This document shows, piece by piece, positions 1-4,979 of a stretch of DNA of 6,183 nucleotides (positions are counted from its first letter, which is position 1; each line of letters begins with the position of its first letter). Source of the stretch: Candidatus Bathyarchaeota archaeon RBG_13_52_12 (GTDB lineage: Archaea; Thermoproteota; Bathyarchaeia; TCS64); the NCBI GenBank assembly GCA_001774245.1, contig MEZF01000003.1, positions 1,501-7,683 on the forward strand, in the 5' to 3' direction. The position numbers and the translations under genes were made by a program. Under the pieces are notes generated by a model. The model searched no databases. It saw only the letters and a program-made list of their open reading frames with translations, and was not told where the DNA came from.

Positions 1-13
1 GAATAACAACGCC

Positions 14-33
14 GGAAGTCAGGATAAGATTAT
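14..33 (+). repeat. Dispersed repeat copy R1 (partial)
   Basis: GGAAGTCAGGATAAGATTAT matches the core shared with five other copies in this window (675, 3206, 4354, 4454, 4980) with three differences from GGAACTCAGGATAAGGCTAT. The usual left part (TATCAGGT) is missing here. It lies about 80 bases past the stop codon of the minus-strand gene that ends at 116, so that gene has a repeat copy on each side. Orientation is given relative to the plus strand; all clear copies share it. Confidence 0.7.
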
Positions 34-37
34 TGCA

Positions 38-75
38 CGTAAGATGAATTTTATGCCAAAGATACTTTGTGGTTA
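38..75. repeat. Hairpin-bearing spacer element H1
   Basis: This stretch aligns without gaps to 4405-4442 with about 27 of 38 identical bases by hand count, starting with the shared CGTAAGATGA. Both contain an inverted repeat centred on CCAAAG: here CCAAAG (56-61), a three-base loop, then CTTTG and GG with one bulged T. Both follow a copy of the dispersed repeat on its right side. It sits downstream of the stop of the gene at 116-652 and could act as a 3' processing or termination structure for it, but no T-run follows on the minus strand, so function is open. Confidence 0.5.
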
Positions 76-115
76 TGTATCTATTAGCGGGTACGAGAAG
101 AAACGAGAGTCATCG

Positions 116-652
116 CTACTTTATAGGCGCACGCAAGTAGGATGAGGAAGAATCAAAGGATGGAGCCCTCTTCTCGATGATCTTCACAATCTCATTAGCC
201 AGATACTCGAAATTTGAGAGATATAATTCATTATAGACGCCCCTCTTCCTGTACTCATAGATTATTGGCTTAAACTTCTTCCACATGGTTGGCGCCAGGA
301 TGTTGCATGTGGCGTACAAGGTGTCAAAGTCGATTAACCTGGACTTGTACTGTAGACCGAGTACCTCAAATGTGGTCCAATACAGGTTTCTCAGATTCCA
401 GTTTTCCGGGTTCACCTGTGAGTCGTATTTGCTCAGGAAGTCATCGAAGTCGCTCCACTGCATCGCCATCAGCTCCCTGTATCGTCTGATGCCGTCGAGG
501 GAAACCAGGGACTGCATGAGGTTTGTTGTCAGGGTTACTCGCCGATTCCTGGTGGTCTCCCTGAGGTTTATCGCGTAGTAGATTACGCCCAGTACTACGC
601 TTATCGCACCTGCGGTGTACGACAAGGACTGAAGCACAACTAGATCAGTCAT
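116..652 (-). CDS. Hypothetical protein with one N-terminal membrane segment
   Basis: A 178-residue protein with no enzymatic motif that I recognise. Residues about 10-29 form one hydrophobic segment (GAISVVLGVIYYAIN region), followed at once by a basic stretch (R31, R35, R37, R38), which predicts an N-terminal anchor with the rest in the cytoplasm. The remainder is mostly helical and rich in aromatic residues: W66, W85 and W92 in the middle, and a C-terminal block with W124, KPII (128-131) and FEYLA (148-152). The start at 652 is supported by AGGTGA at 662-667, nine bases upstream. Two degraded relatives lie in the same window: an N-terminal stub at 4241-4333 and a C-terminal remnant at 5003-5252, matching at MxDL and at PIIxEYxxRGxY. 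Repeat copies lie on both sides. The family looks multicopy in this genome; I do not know its role. Intact reading frame, an upstream SD site and a conserved leader argue that this copy is functional. Confidence 0.75.
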   Translation of the reverse strand: MTDLVVLQSLSYTAGAISVVLGVIYYAINLRETTRNRRVTLTTNLMQSLVSLDGIRRYRELMAMQWSDFDDFLSKYDSQVNPENWNLRNLYWTTFEVLGLQYKSRLIDFDTLYATCNILAPTMWKKFKPIIYEYRKRGVYNELYLSNFEYLANEIVKIIEKRAPSFDSSSSYLRAPIK

Positions 653-661
653 GGATCATTT

Positions 662-684
662 TCACCTAACTTAGTATCAGGTGA
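662..684 (-). promoter_or_regulatory. Leader hairpin covering the ribosome binding site
   Basis: On the coding strand TCACCTGAT (684-676) can pair with GTTAGGTGA (670-662) across the five-base loop ACTAA, giving nine pairs of which two are G-U. The 3' arm contains the Shine-Dalgarno sequence AGGTGA, nine bases before the ATG at 652. The same structure occurs in front of the stub at 4333 with a changed but still pairing sequence. If transcription starts upstream of 684 the site would be masked. The pairing is seen; the regulatory role is inference, and a transcript start inside the hairpin would remove it. Confidence 0.5.
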
Positions 685-705
685 GAGTGAGGATAAGATT
701 ATGCC
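675..705 (+). repeat. Dispersed repeat copy R2
   Basis: TATCAGGTGAGAGTGAGGAT followed by AAGATTATGCC. It is 22 to 52 bases upstream of the start codon at 652 and shares its left arm with the leader hairpin. Compared with the copies at 3206 and 4454 it has AGAGTG where they have GAGCTC or GGGCTC. On the minus strand its TAATCTTATCC stretch could serve as a weak TATA-like element, about 40 bases before the ATG, but that is a guess. Confidence 0.75.
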
Positions 706-732
706 GTGTTCTGGTTGGCGCGCGCGAATATT

Positions 733-780
733 GAGATGAGTCTAACTCACAAGCACTTTGTAGTATCGAGTGGTAATCTT
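733..780 (+). repeat. Hairpin element H2 followed by a degenerate repeat copy
   Basis: GAGATGAGTCTAAC (733-746) and CTTTG (756-760) line up with AAGATGAGGCTTAAC and ATTTG in the hairpin element at 4405-4443, with small gaps. It is followed by TATCGAGTGGTAATC (764-778), which resembles TATCAGGTGGAACTC at 11 of 15 positions. The order repeat, hairpin, repeat is the same as at 4354-4485. The hairpin itself has decayed here. The similarity is weak enough that chance cannot be excluded without an alignment score. Confidence 0.35.
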
Positions 781-847
781 ATCTTCAGCTACGCTGCGGC
801 CACGATTATTAGAAGCCAGAGGCCTCTAAACGCGCGCTACAGATACT

Positions 848-1046
848 TTACTTTCTTTTAGTTAAGGAGATCAGAGCCACGGCGAGGAATGCTATAGCGG
901 CGTAGAGTTCCTTACCGGTTAGAAACCACACAACCCCCAGCAATCACAGCCGCGGGAGAAAGAAGAGTAGGGCCCCGACCACCATGATTATTATAACTCC
1001 TATTAGAAGGAGGACGCCTACGGCCACAAGTCTCTATTCCGCTCAT
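848..1046 (-). pseudogene. Decayed small membrane protein gene
   Basis: From 1030 down to the TAA at 848-850 the minus strand codes for 60 residues interrupted only by one in-frame TGA at 944-946. The first part reads LVAVGVLLLIGVIIIMVVGA, a strong membrane segment, ending FFLPRL; the part after the TGA contains GVVWFLTGKELYAAIAFLAV and ends LTKRK, a second membrane segment and a basic tail. Upstream in another frame, ATGAGCGGAATAGAG (start 1046) follows GAGGGTGA (1053-1060) at good spacing, so one frameshift near codon 6 plus one nonsense codon would convert a normal gene of about 65 codons into what is seen. I do not recognise the family. A sequencing or assembly error at two places is the other possibility. 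Confidence 0.55.
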
Positions 1047-1204
1047 CAAGTGTCACCCTCGACCTAATACAATCGTCTACCTGTAGCTATATCCCTTATG
1101 TGAATTAATCTACCAACCACCACGACGAGGGTATGTATCTCTTTGTGGTTCCGGCTACTAGAATGAAGGCATTCAGTGCGTACGTGAATCTCGAGTACAC
1201 GTGA
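1047..1204. other. Intergenic stretch without recognised content
   Basis: Together with 781-847 and the decayed gene at 848-1046 this makes up a gap of more than 550 bases with no intact gene. Short open frames exist (minus strand about 1106-1200 from a GTG, 33 codons; plus strand from ATG 1133, 24 codons) but neither has a ribosome binding site or a recognisable product. I see no tRNA, no strong terminator for the phosphatase gene that ends at 1205, and no repeat copy. Confidence 0.5.
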
Positions 1205-1924
1205 TCATGCCGGCTTGGGCCACCATGGAGGGTAATCATATACCTCGCAGCGGCCTCTAAGCCAAGCTCTTAAGCCTCCATCGAGGGGCTGCATCAGGAA
1301 CCCGTCGAGGAACCGCAGCCCCCCTGGGTGAGGGGGAACACCGAACCAGTGGAATATTAAGGCCTGAACCCACGTATCGTGGCTGACGTAGACGTGAAAG
1401 GCGTTCGACTGTGCGTCAAGCAGATTATTCACCGTGATATCCGCCATCGCCCGTGCGAAGCTCATCGACGGTTCACGGATCGTCTCGGGGATTAGACCCG
1501 CGATCCAATGGCAGGTGGCATGATAGCCTCCGTCTTCGGGAAACCATCCACGGGACTGTATCCATCTCTGAAATGCCTCCAAGTCTAGAGTCTTCAGGGG
1601 TCTGACCTCTCCGCAGAGCTCGGCTCCTCCACCTACTTTGACTATGCCTCTTTGCATCTCCTCAACCGTCTCGCGGGTTCGGTCTAGGTAGGTGTGGTAG
1701 AGTCTATAGCGTCTCCTCAGGGAGAGTGCTTCGCCGAACTCGGCTGCGGCTTCCCTGCCTCTGGAAGTCGACGCCATGCGCCCGTCTGAGCCCTTGAAGG
1801 AGTCGAAGCGCTCCGTGTGCCTCACATGCATCACTGCTGGGCGCTGTGGATCCAGTTCGTCGCACTGGGATAGAAGTTGCAAAGCGGGCTTCCCCCATTG
1901 GGCGGACTCTAGTCTGGAGCCCAT
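1205..1924 (-). CDS. Histidine phosphatase superfamily protein
   Basis: A 239-residue protein with the marks of the histidine phosphatase (phosphoglycerate-mutase-like) fold, whose members transfer or hydrolyse phosphate through a phospho-histidine. MHVRHTERFD (32-41) is the catalytic RHG motif with Thr for Gly (H36 nucleophile, R35 and R39). STSRGREAAAEFGEAL (52-67) is the helix usually written LTxxGxxQA. DRTRET (81-86) gives the second arginine, probably R82, and YVSHDT (179-184) the second histidine, H182. FLDGFLMQP (205-213) is a C-terminal strand seen in phosphatase-type members. The substrate is unknown. No signal peptide or membrane segment, so it should be cytosolic. It starts 28 bases after the stop of the hydrolase gene and is probably co-transcribed with it. 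The first 30 residues do not look like the fold and the start is uncertain: GGAG at 1941-1944 is 16 bases from ATG 1924 but five from an out-of-frame ATG at 1935. A start at M32 would give a compact domain. Confidence 0.75.
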   Translation of the reverse strand: MGSRLESAQWGKPALQLLSQCDELDPQRPAVMHVRHTERFDSFKGSDGRMASTSRGREAAAEFGEALSLRRRYRLYHTYLDRTRETVEEMQRGIVKVGGGAELCGEVRPLKTLDLEAFQRWIQSRGWFPEDGGYHATCHWIAGLIPETIREPSMSFARAMADITVNNLLDAQSNAFHVYVSHDTWVQALIFHWFGVPPHPGGLRFLDGFLMQPLDGGLRAWLRGRCEVYDYPPWWPKPA

Positions 1925-1952
1925 GAGTGTGTCATGTTTACTCCGGATTTAA

Positions 1953-3137
1953 CTATGTACACACGATTATTGGCTCACCCACCCTCAGGTTCCGGTATGC
2001 ATCAGGGAAGGCGTCCCTGAAAGCCTCCATGCTAACGACGCTGCTATCATGGGGCGACAATGCAACCAAACCCAAGTTCAGGCCCTTCAGTAGCTCGATG
2101 TTTGCATTGAGCTCCTCCACTGTGATGTGCTCCCATGGAGGCTTCCCAGTGCCCGAGTACTTGTGCCCAGCGTACCCATACACCTCTCTAGGGCCGCCCA
2201 TGACGGGGTAGTGGAGGCCCCCAATGATGCCGTAGATGGGCTCATCGAAGAGGGCCCTGGCTCTCTCAAGGAGCTTGGGGACCGTGTGATGGCCGCAGCC
2301 CACGATGAGCACAATGCCTCTGCCAACCACGTTCACGGCGATGCTGTGCTCCTCGGTGAATCCCCCGTTGTATATTCCGTTGGCTATGGTGCCCGTGGAC
2401 GCGACGCCCTCGCCGATTACCTTGGGGTCACGAGAGTATACGGGGTTCAGGCCGGGGTAGGTCATCTCCGTCGGAGAATAGACCTTGATGTCGCCCAGGG
2501 GTTCCTGGCGCCCAGTCACGCTGAAGGTCTTATCCTTGGCCCACTTGCCTCCGCCCACGTGGTCCCCGTGGTTGTGGGAGATGAAGATGGTGTCGATCTG
2601 GTTCAGTGTGACGCCCAGCTTCCTCATGTTGAGCAGAAGGGGGGAGGGAACCTCCTCGTCGCTGTTCAACCCGGTGTCGAATAATATGGTGTTACCGTCG
2701 GTCCTCACCAGGTAGGAGACGCCGGTCTCCACCTTCAGCCCCTCATCACTGGTGCGCCAATCGATTAGGGGCAGCACGGATAGATTCTTGGTGGAGCCGA
2801 CGCCCTTGAGCTTCCTGGGCTTCACATTCCTGTTGTGCCTCTCGGCTCGCCTCTTGGCGCTGCTGAACTTTTTCAGCTCTCTGGATGCGGATCGGTCATC
2901 CTGTATGGGGACCAGCTGTACCTTTGCCCCCTTCTCCTCTAGTGATCTGCAGTAGTCTGTTATCGGGCTCAGTTTCTTCGCCTCGACCACTGTGAGGAGC
3001 TGGGCGCCTCTGATGGGCTCAGCTGAGACGTGGGGGCGTAGCAGGATCTTGACGTCCTTTGGCCTCTGATTCCTCCAATCGTCGACGAAGCCTTGGACGC
3101 CCTCGCTGGGGACGTCTAGTAAGACGATGAACCTCAT
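1953..3137 (-). CDS. Metallo-beta-lactamase-fold hydrolase with N-terminal extension
   Basis: A 394-residue protein. The metallo-beta-lactamase fold spans about 118-392: ILFDTG (151-156), SHNHGDHVGG (187-196) with ligands H188, H190, D192 and H193, GCGHH (280-284) with H283, GGLHY (306-310) with H309, and LSPHDSS (360-366) with H363. The GCxH, GGxH and PxH set is typical of the branch that includes the archaeal dihydropteroate-synthase-like RFA-P synthase homologs (methanopterin pathway), but that branch is broad and I would not assign this reaction. Residues 1-80 look like a separate alpha/beta domain (MRFIVLLDVP, QLLTVVEAKKL, KVQLVPIQ strands) resembling small dimeric ferredoxin-like proteins such as the DUF3303 type; residues 82-113 are a very basic linker. 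The usual family length without the extension is near 260-300. It is the first gene of a pair with the phosphatase; the promoter at 3158-3168 implies a leaderless transcript. Confidence 0.88.
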   Translation of the reverse strand: MRFIVLLDVPSEGVQGFVDDWRNQRPKDVKILLRPHVSAEPIRGAQLLTVVEAKKLSPITDYCRSLEEKGAKVQLVPIQDDRSASRELKKFSSAKRRAERHNRNVKPRKLKGVGSTKNLSVLPLIDWRTSDEGLKVETGVSYLVRTDGNTILFDTGLNSDEEVPSPLLLNMRKLGVTLNQIDTIFISHNHGDHVGGGKWAKDKTFSVTGRQEPLGDIKVYSPTEMTYPGLNPVYSRDPKVIGEGVASTGTIANGIYNGGFTEEHSIAVNVVGRGIVLIVGCGHHTVPKLLERARALFDEPIYGIIGGLHYPVMGGPREVYGYAGHKYSGTGKPPWEHITVEELNANIELLKGLNLGLVALSPHDSSVVSMEAFRDAFPDAYRNLRVGEPIIVCT

Positions 3138-3157
3138 GGGTGATAGTTGTGAGAGTC

Positions 3158-3168
3158 AATATTTATTA
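3158..3168 (-). promoter_or_regulatory. TATA box of the hydrolase-phosphatase operon
   Basis: On the minus strand AATAAATATTG lies with its centre about 26 bases before the ATG at 3137. Archaeal transcription starts about 25 bases after the TATA box, so the mRNA would begin at or next to the start codon. There is no Shine-Dalgarno sequence in the bases before the ATG (CACAACTATCACCC), which agrees with a leaderless message. Confidence 0.6.
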
Positions 3169-3205
3169 TGAGTACACCCGACGCGCAGTCATTCGGGTGA
3201 TTGGC

Positions 3206-3237
3206 TATCAGGTGGAGCTCAGGATAAGGCTGTGGCC
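3206..3237 (+). repeat. Dispersed repeat copy R3
   Basis: TATCAGGTGGAGCTCAGGAT followed by AAGGCTGTGGCC, close to the 4454 copy (two differences over 32 bases by hand count). It separates the hydrolase operon from the dehydratase gene. To its left, TTC and TGATT (3193-3202) line up with the leader of the one-TM gene family at 4341-4350, but the hairpin arm is not complementary here, so the leader structure is lost or was never present in this copy. Confidence 0.8.
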
Positions 3238-3268
3238 TCAAACCCAAACACCCGCACCACCTAAAGTA

Positions 3269-4234
3269 TTATGGAACCTGGCCTTGGAGAATCTTAACCA
3301 ACTTGGATGGATCGATGTTACCCCCGGACACGATACACACGATCTTCCCACCACCAGCCTTTCCCGAGAGGACAGCAGCCAGAGAAAGCGCCCCCGCACC
3401 CTCAGCTATCACGCAGTGACGCTCAGCAAGAAGACGAATCGCGTCCACCACCTCCCTCAGGCTGACGACGATTGAACCATCTACCAAACCCTTAGCCAGA
3501 TCCCACATCTCAGGCAAAACAAACGGGGCACCAGCGCCATCGACGAAACTCGTGGTAAACGGAACATCATTCGGGACACCCCCAGCCTTGAACGCGGCTG
3601 TCAAGGGTGCTGCGGTATCGGCCTCAGCCACGAGGATCCTTGTATCGGGCTTGAGTGCGCGGATCGCTGAGGCAACTCCGCATGCCAAGCCCCCGCCGCC
3701 CCAGGGAATCACCACAGCGTCGACGTCCGGAAGCCTCTCCAGGATCTCTAGCCCAATCGTCCCGTTCCCAACCATAACGGCCCTGTCACTAAAGGCGTGT
3801 ATAAAGGTCCCCTCCATACCCTCAAGCCTGCGCGTAGAGTAGACGCTCAGATACACGTCGAAGGGGACCTTGACCACGTCTGCTCCCAGCCGTCTGATGG
3901 AGTCCTCCTTGATCTTTGGAACGTTCTCGGGGACGACGCAGGTGCACTTGACGCTTAGCTTGCGGGCGGCCCACGCCAGCCCTTGAGCCCAGTTGCCCGC
4001 GCTTACGGTCCAGACTCCATTTCTTAGTTTCTCCCTGTCTGTTGTCTTTAAAGCGTTTATCGCCGCTCGTATCTTGAACGCCCTGATCGGTTGCAGGTTC
4101 TCCAGTTTCAGGTAGATCTCTTGAGAAGGATCATCGCCGTTGAAGCGTACGAGGGGTGTTGGCTGCAACTCTTCGGAGACTCGTGTCTGTGCAGCCCTTA
4201 TTTCTTCTATGCGTATTGGCTCATATTTTATCAT
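3269..4234 (-). CDS. PLP-dependent threonine/serine dehydratase-like enzyme
   Basis: A 321-residue fold-type II pyridoxal-phosphate enzyme of the threonine dehydratase group, which removes water and ammonia from L-threonine or L-serine to give 2-oxobutyrate or pyruvate; serine racemase and hydroxyaspartate ammonia-lyase share the fold. YLKLENLQP (41-49) leads to the Schiff-base lysine K54 in AFKIRAA (52-58). SAGNWAQG (78-85) is the substrate and cofactor loop, GGGGL (179-183) holds the phosphate, AEGAGA (277-282) carries E278, and SGGN (303-306) contacts the pyridine nitrogen. The length fits the catabolic or biosynthetic core without a C-terminal ACT domain, so no isoleucine-type feedback is expected. 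Two positions are unusual: Trp82 where SAGNH is normal, and Arg-Ala (51-52) where Gly-Ser or Gly-Ala precedes FK. The gene is a single unit with its own TATA box inside the stub upstream. Cytosolic; the exact substrate is not decided. Confidence 0.88.
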   Translation of the reverse strand: MIKYEPIRIEEIRAAQTRVSEELQPTPLVRFNGDDPSQEIYLKLENLQPIRAFKIRAAINALKTTDREKLRNGVWTVSAGNWAQGLAWAARKLSVKCTCVVPENVPKIKEDSIRRLGADVVKVPFDVYLSVYSTRRLEGMEGTFIHAFSDRAVMVGNGTIGLEILERLPDVDAVVIPWGGGGLACGVASAIRALKPDTRILVAEADTAAPLTAAFKAGGVPNDVPFTTSFVDGAGAPFVLPEMWDLAKGLVDGSIVVSLREVVDAIRLLAERHCVIAEGAGALSLAAVLSGKAGGGKIVCIVSGGNIDPSKLVKILQGQVP

Positions 4235-4240
4235 AAAATA

Positions 4241-4333
4241 TCAGGATCCAACATGATTCAGGGGATAAATAAAGATTAGGTGCGTACTGGCAACCATATA
4301 GTAGGCGGCCTGAATCTCAGCTAGATCAACCAT
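4241..4333 (-). pseudogene. N-terminal stub of a second one-TM protein gene
   Basis: From ATG 4333 the minus strand reads MVDLAEIQAAYYMVASTHLI and stops at 4241 after 30 codons. The first 16 residues correspond to MTDLVVLQSLSYTAGA of the intact protein at 116-652, and the 50 or so bases upstream also match that gene's leader (ACTAGATCAGTCAT against CTAGATCAACCAT, then CACCT, TATCAGGTG, AGGATAAG). Similarity ends near 4285, where the promoter of the dehydratase begins. The rest of the gene has been lost or replaced by the dehydratase unit. The start keeps its Shine-Dalgarno AGGTGA, so a 30-residue peptide could still be made. Confidence 0.6.
4265..4276 (-). promoter_or_regulatory. TATA box of the dehydratase gene
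   Basis: On the minus strand ATCTTTATTTAT lies about 35 bases before the ATG at 4234, predicting a transcript start near 4244 and a leader of about ten bases. No good Shine-Dalgarno sequence precedes the ATG (GATCCTGATATTTT). The box lies within the short open frame left by the N-terminal stub at 4241-4333, just past the point where similarity to the one-TM protein ends. Confidence 0.5.
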
Positions 4334-4341
4334 TCATCATT

Positions 4342-4362
4342 CACCTGATTCAGTATCAGGTG
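4342..4362 (-). promoter_or_regulatory. Leader hairpin of the truncated paralog
   Basis: A perfect eight-base inverted repeat, CACCTGAT (4342-4349) and ATCAGGTG (4355-4362), with a five-base loop. On the minus strand the 3' arm ATCAGGTG holds the Shine-Dalgarno site for ATG 4333 (eight bases between AGGTG and ATG). It is the counterpart of the hairpin at 662-684. Against that copy, one pair changes from G-U to A-U and another from G-U to G-C, so pairing is kept while sequence differs. Confidence 0.55.
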
Positions 4363-4381
4363 GAACTCAGGATAAGACTAT
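4354..4381 (+). repeat. Dispersed repeat copy R4
   Basis: TATCAGGTGGAACTCAGGAT followed by AAGACTAT. It is placed before the stub at 4333 exactly as copy R2 is placed before the intact gene, which shows that the repeat and the leader of this gene family are the same sequence. Its right end diverges (TCG instead of GGCC). Confidence 0.8.
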
Positions 4382-4416
4382 TCGTCATCTTTCAAAATAC
4401 TTGGCGTAAGATGAGG

Positions 4417-4443
4417 CTTAACCCAAAGTGAATTTGGGTTAAG
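4417..4443. repeat. Perfect 11-base hairpin (element H3)
   Basis: CTTAACCCAAA (4417-4427), loop GTGAA, TTTGGGTTAAG (4433-4443): a perfect inverted repeat. On the plus strand ATTTTTC follows at once, giving the look of a hairpin-plus-T terminator, yet no plus-strand gene ends here. With the preceding CGTAAGATGA (4405-4414) it is the best kept copy of the element also seen at 38-75 and, degraded, at 733-762. It lies between repeat copies R4 and R5. Confidence 0.75.
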
Positions 4444-4453
4444 ATTTTTCTAA

Positions 4454-4485
4454 TATCAGGTGGGGCTCAGGATAAGGCTATGGCC
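4454..4485 (+). repeat. Dispersed repeat copy R5
   Basis: TATCAGGTGGGGCTCAGGAT followed by AAGGCTATGGCC and then a run of C. It is 80 bases upstream of the plus-strand gene at 4565 and, with R6 at 4980, forms direct repeats on both sides of that gene. No paralog leader adjoins it: instead the hairpin at 4417-4443 is 10 bases to its left. Confidence 0.8.
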
Positions 4486-4520
4486 CCCCCAACTACGGTC
4501 GTACGCATGAATTAGATAAC

Positions 4521-4557
4521 CTTTATAAGTATTTTCAGCTGAATGCTTATTAGAGGT
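4521..4557 (+). promoter_or_regulatory. Promoter and ribosome binding site of the 119-residue gene
   Basis: CTTTATAAG (4521-4529) is a near ideal archaeal TATA box, with purine-rich GATAA before it as a possible BRE. A start about 25 bases on falls near 4549, giving a leader of roughly 15 bases. GAGGT (4553-4557) is seven bases before ATG 4565. This is the clearest promoter in the window. Confidence 0.75.
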
Positions 4558-4564
4558 TCTGAAA

Positions 4565-4924
4565 ATGAAGAGCTACGTTAAAGTCTACGGCCCTCCGCTT
4601 CTTAAGGCCATCAAGGCTCTCGAGAAGATCGCGGTGACTATGCCAGAGGTCTGCATATGGGACATACACATGGCCGCCTCGTCCTCGTTTAAAAATCAAT
4701 CATTCAGCAATGATGAGGTAAGAACTTTCTTCAATGATGTTGGAGAGGTACCAACAAAGAGATGCAGCACGATCATTAGCAAATCTGGTCAGAGCATAGG
4801 CGAGCAAGACTTCTTCTTCGAATGGTTCAAGGACCCGACGAAGGACGAGCTGAATAACCTCATCGAGAAAATCGATGAGGCCCTCACGCCCCTCGGTTGC
4901 AAGTACACGCTGATCACGAAGTAA
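4565..4924 (+). CDS. Conserved-looking small hypothetical protein
   Basis: A 119-residue soluble protein with no membrane segment or signal peptide. I do not recognise the family. Visible structure: an opening strand YVKVYGP (4-10), an amphipathic helix (12-24), MPEVCIWDIH (26-35) as a second strand with Cys30, a polar loop with KRCSTIISKSG (65-75, Cys67), then DFFFEWF (82-88), a charged helix (92-108) and a final strand GCKYTLITK (111-119, Cys112). The order strand, helix, strand, strand, helix, strand suggests a small ferredoxin-like alpha/beta fold; three cysteines are too scattered to predict a metal site. The coding frame is supported by a strong promoter, GAGGT at seven bases and a T-run right after the stop. 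It is the only plus-strand gene, a monocistronic unit bounded by direct repeats R5 and R6, and sits between two broken copies of the one-TM family. Confidence 0.75.
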   Translation: MKSYVKVYGPPLLKAIKALEKIAVTMPEVCIWDIHMAASSSFKNQSFSNDEVRTFFNDVGEVPTKRCSTIISKSGQSIGEQDFFFEWFKDPTKDELNNLIEKIDEALTPLGCKYTLITK

Positions 4925-4933
4925 GATCCTCAA

Positions 4934-4945
4934 TTTTTTTAAAAG
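4934..4945 (+). terminator. T-run terminator of the 119-residue gene
   Basis: Nine bases after the TAA at 4922-4924 there is TTTTTTTAAAAG, with seven consecutive T. Archaeal RNA polymerase ends transcripts at such T-runs without needing a stem. Confidence 0.5.
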
Positions 4946-4979
4946 AATTCGCGTGCGTGATAAATATTGGTGGCTCAAG

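Noticed and set aside
818..827. Ten-base palindrome AGAGGCCTCT as an operator
   Set aside because: Single occurrence, not next to any start of an intact gene.
1106..1204. Short minus-strand frame ending SSWWLVD and short plus-strand frame from ATG 1133
   Set aside because: Each is under 35 codons, without ribosome site or recognisable relative; chance frames are as likely.
2127..2684. Plus-strand open frame of 185 codons
   Set aside because: Antisense shadow of the metallohydrolase, whose motifs on the minus strand are unmistakable.
1953..3137. Assigning the hydrolase to methanopterin synthesis
   Set aside because: The motif pattern fits a broad family and no other gene of that pathway is present in the window.
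4333..4381. A box C/D guide RNA in the leader (several CTGA and one ATGATGA on the minus strand)
   Set aside because: The boxes are in the wrong order, with CTGA before ATGATGA, and no second C box at the proper distance.
4354..4485. The repeats and hairpin as integron attC sites
   Set aside because: No GTTRRRY core with matching RYYYAAC, no pair of arms with the attC layout, and no integrase in the window.
4700..4978. Minus-strand open frame of 92 codons from a TTG
   Set aside because: It lies almost entirely antisense to the better supported gene at 4565-4924, has no ribosome site, and its start sits in the repeat-adjacent gap.
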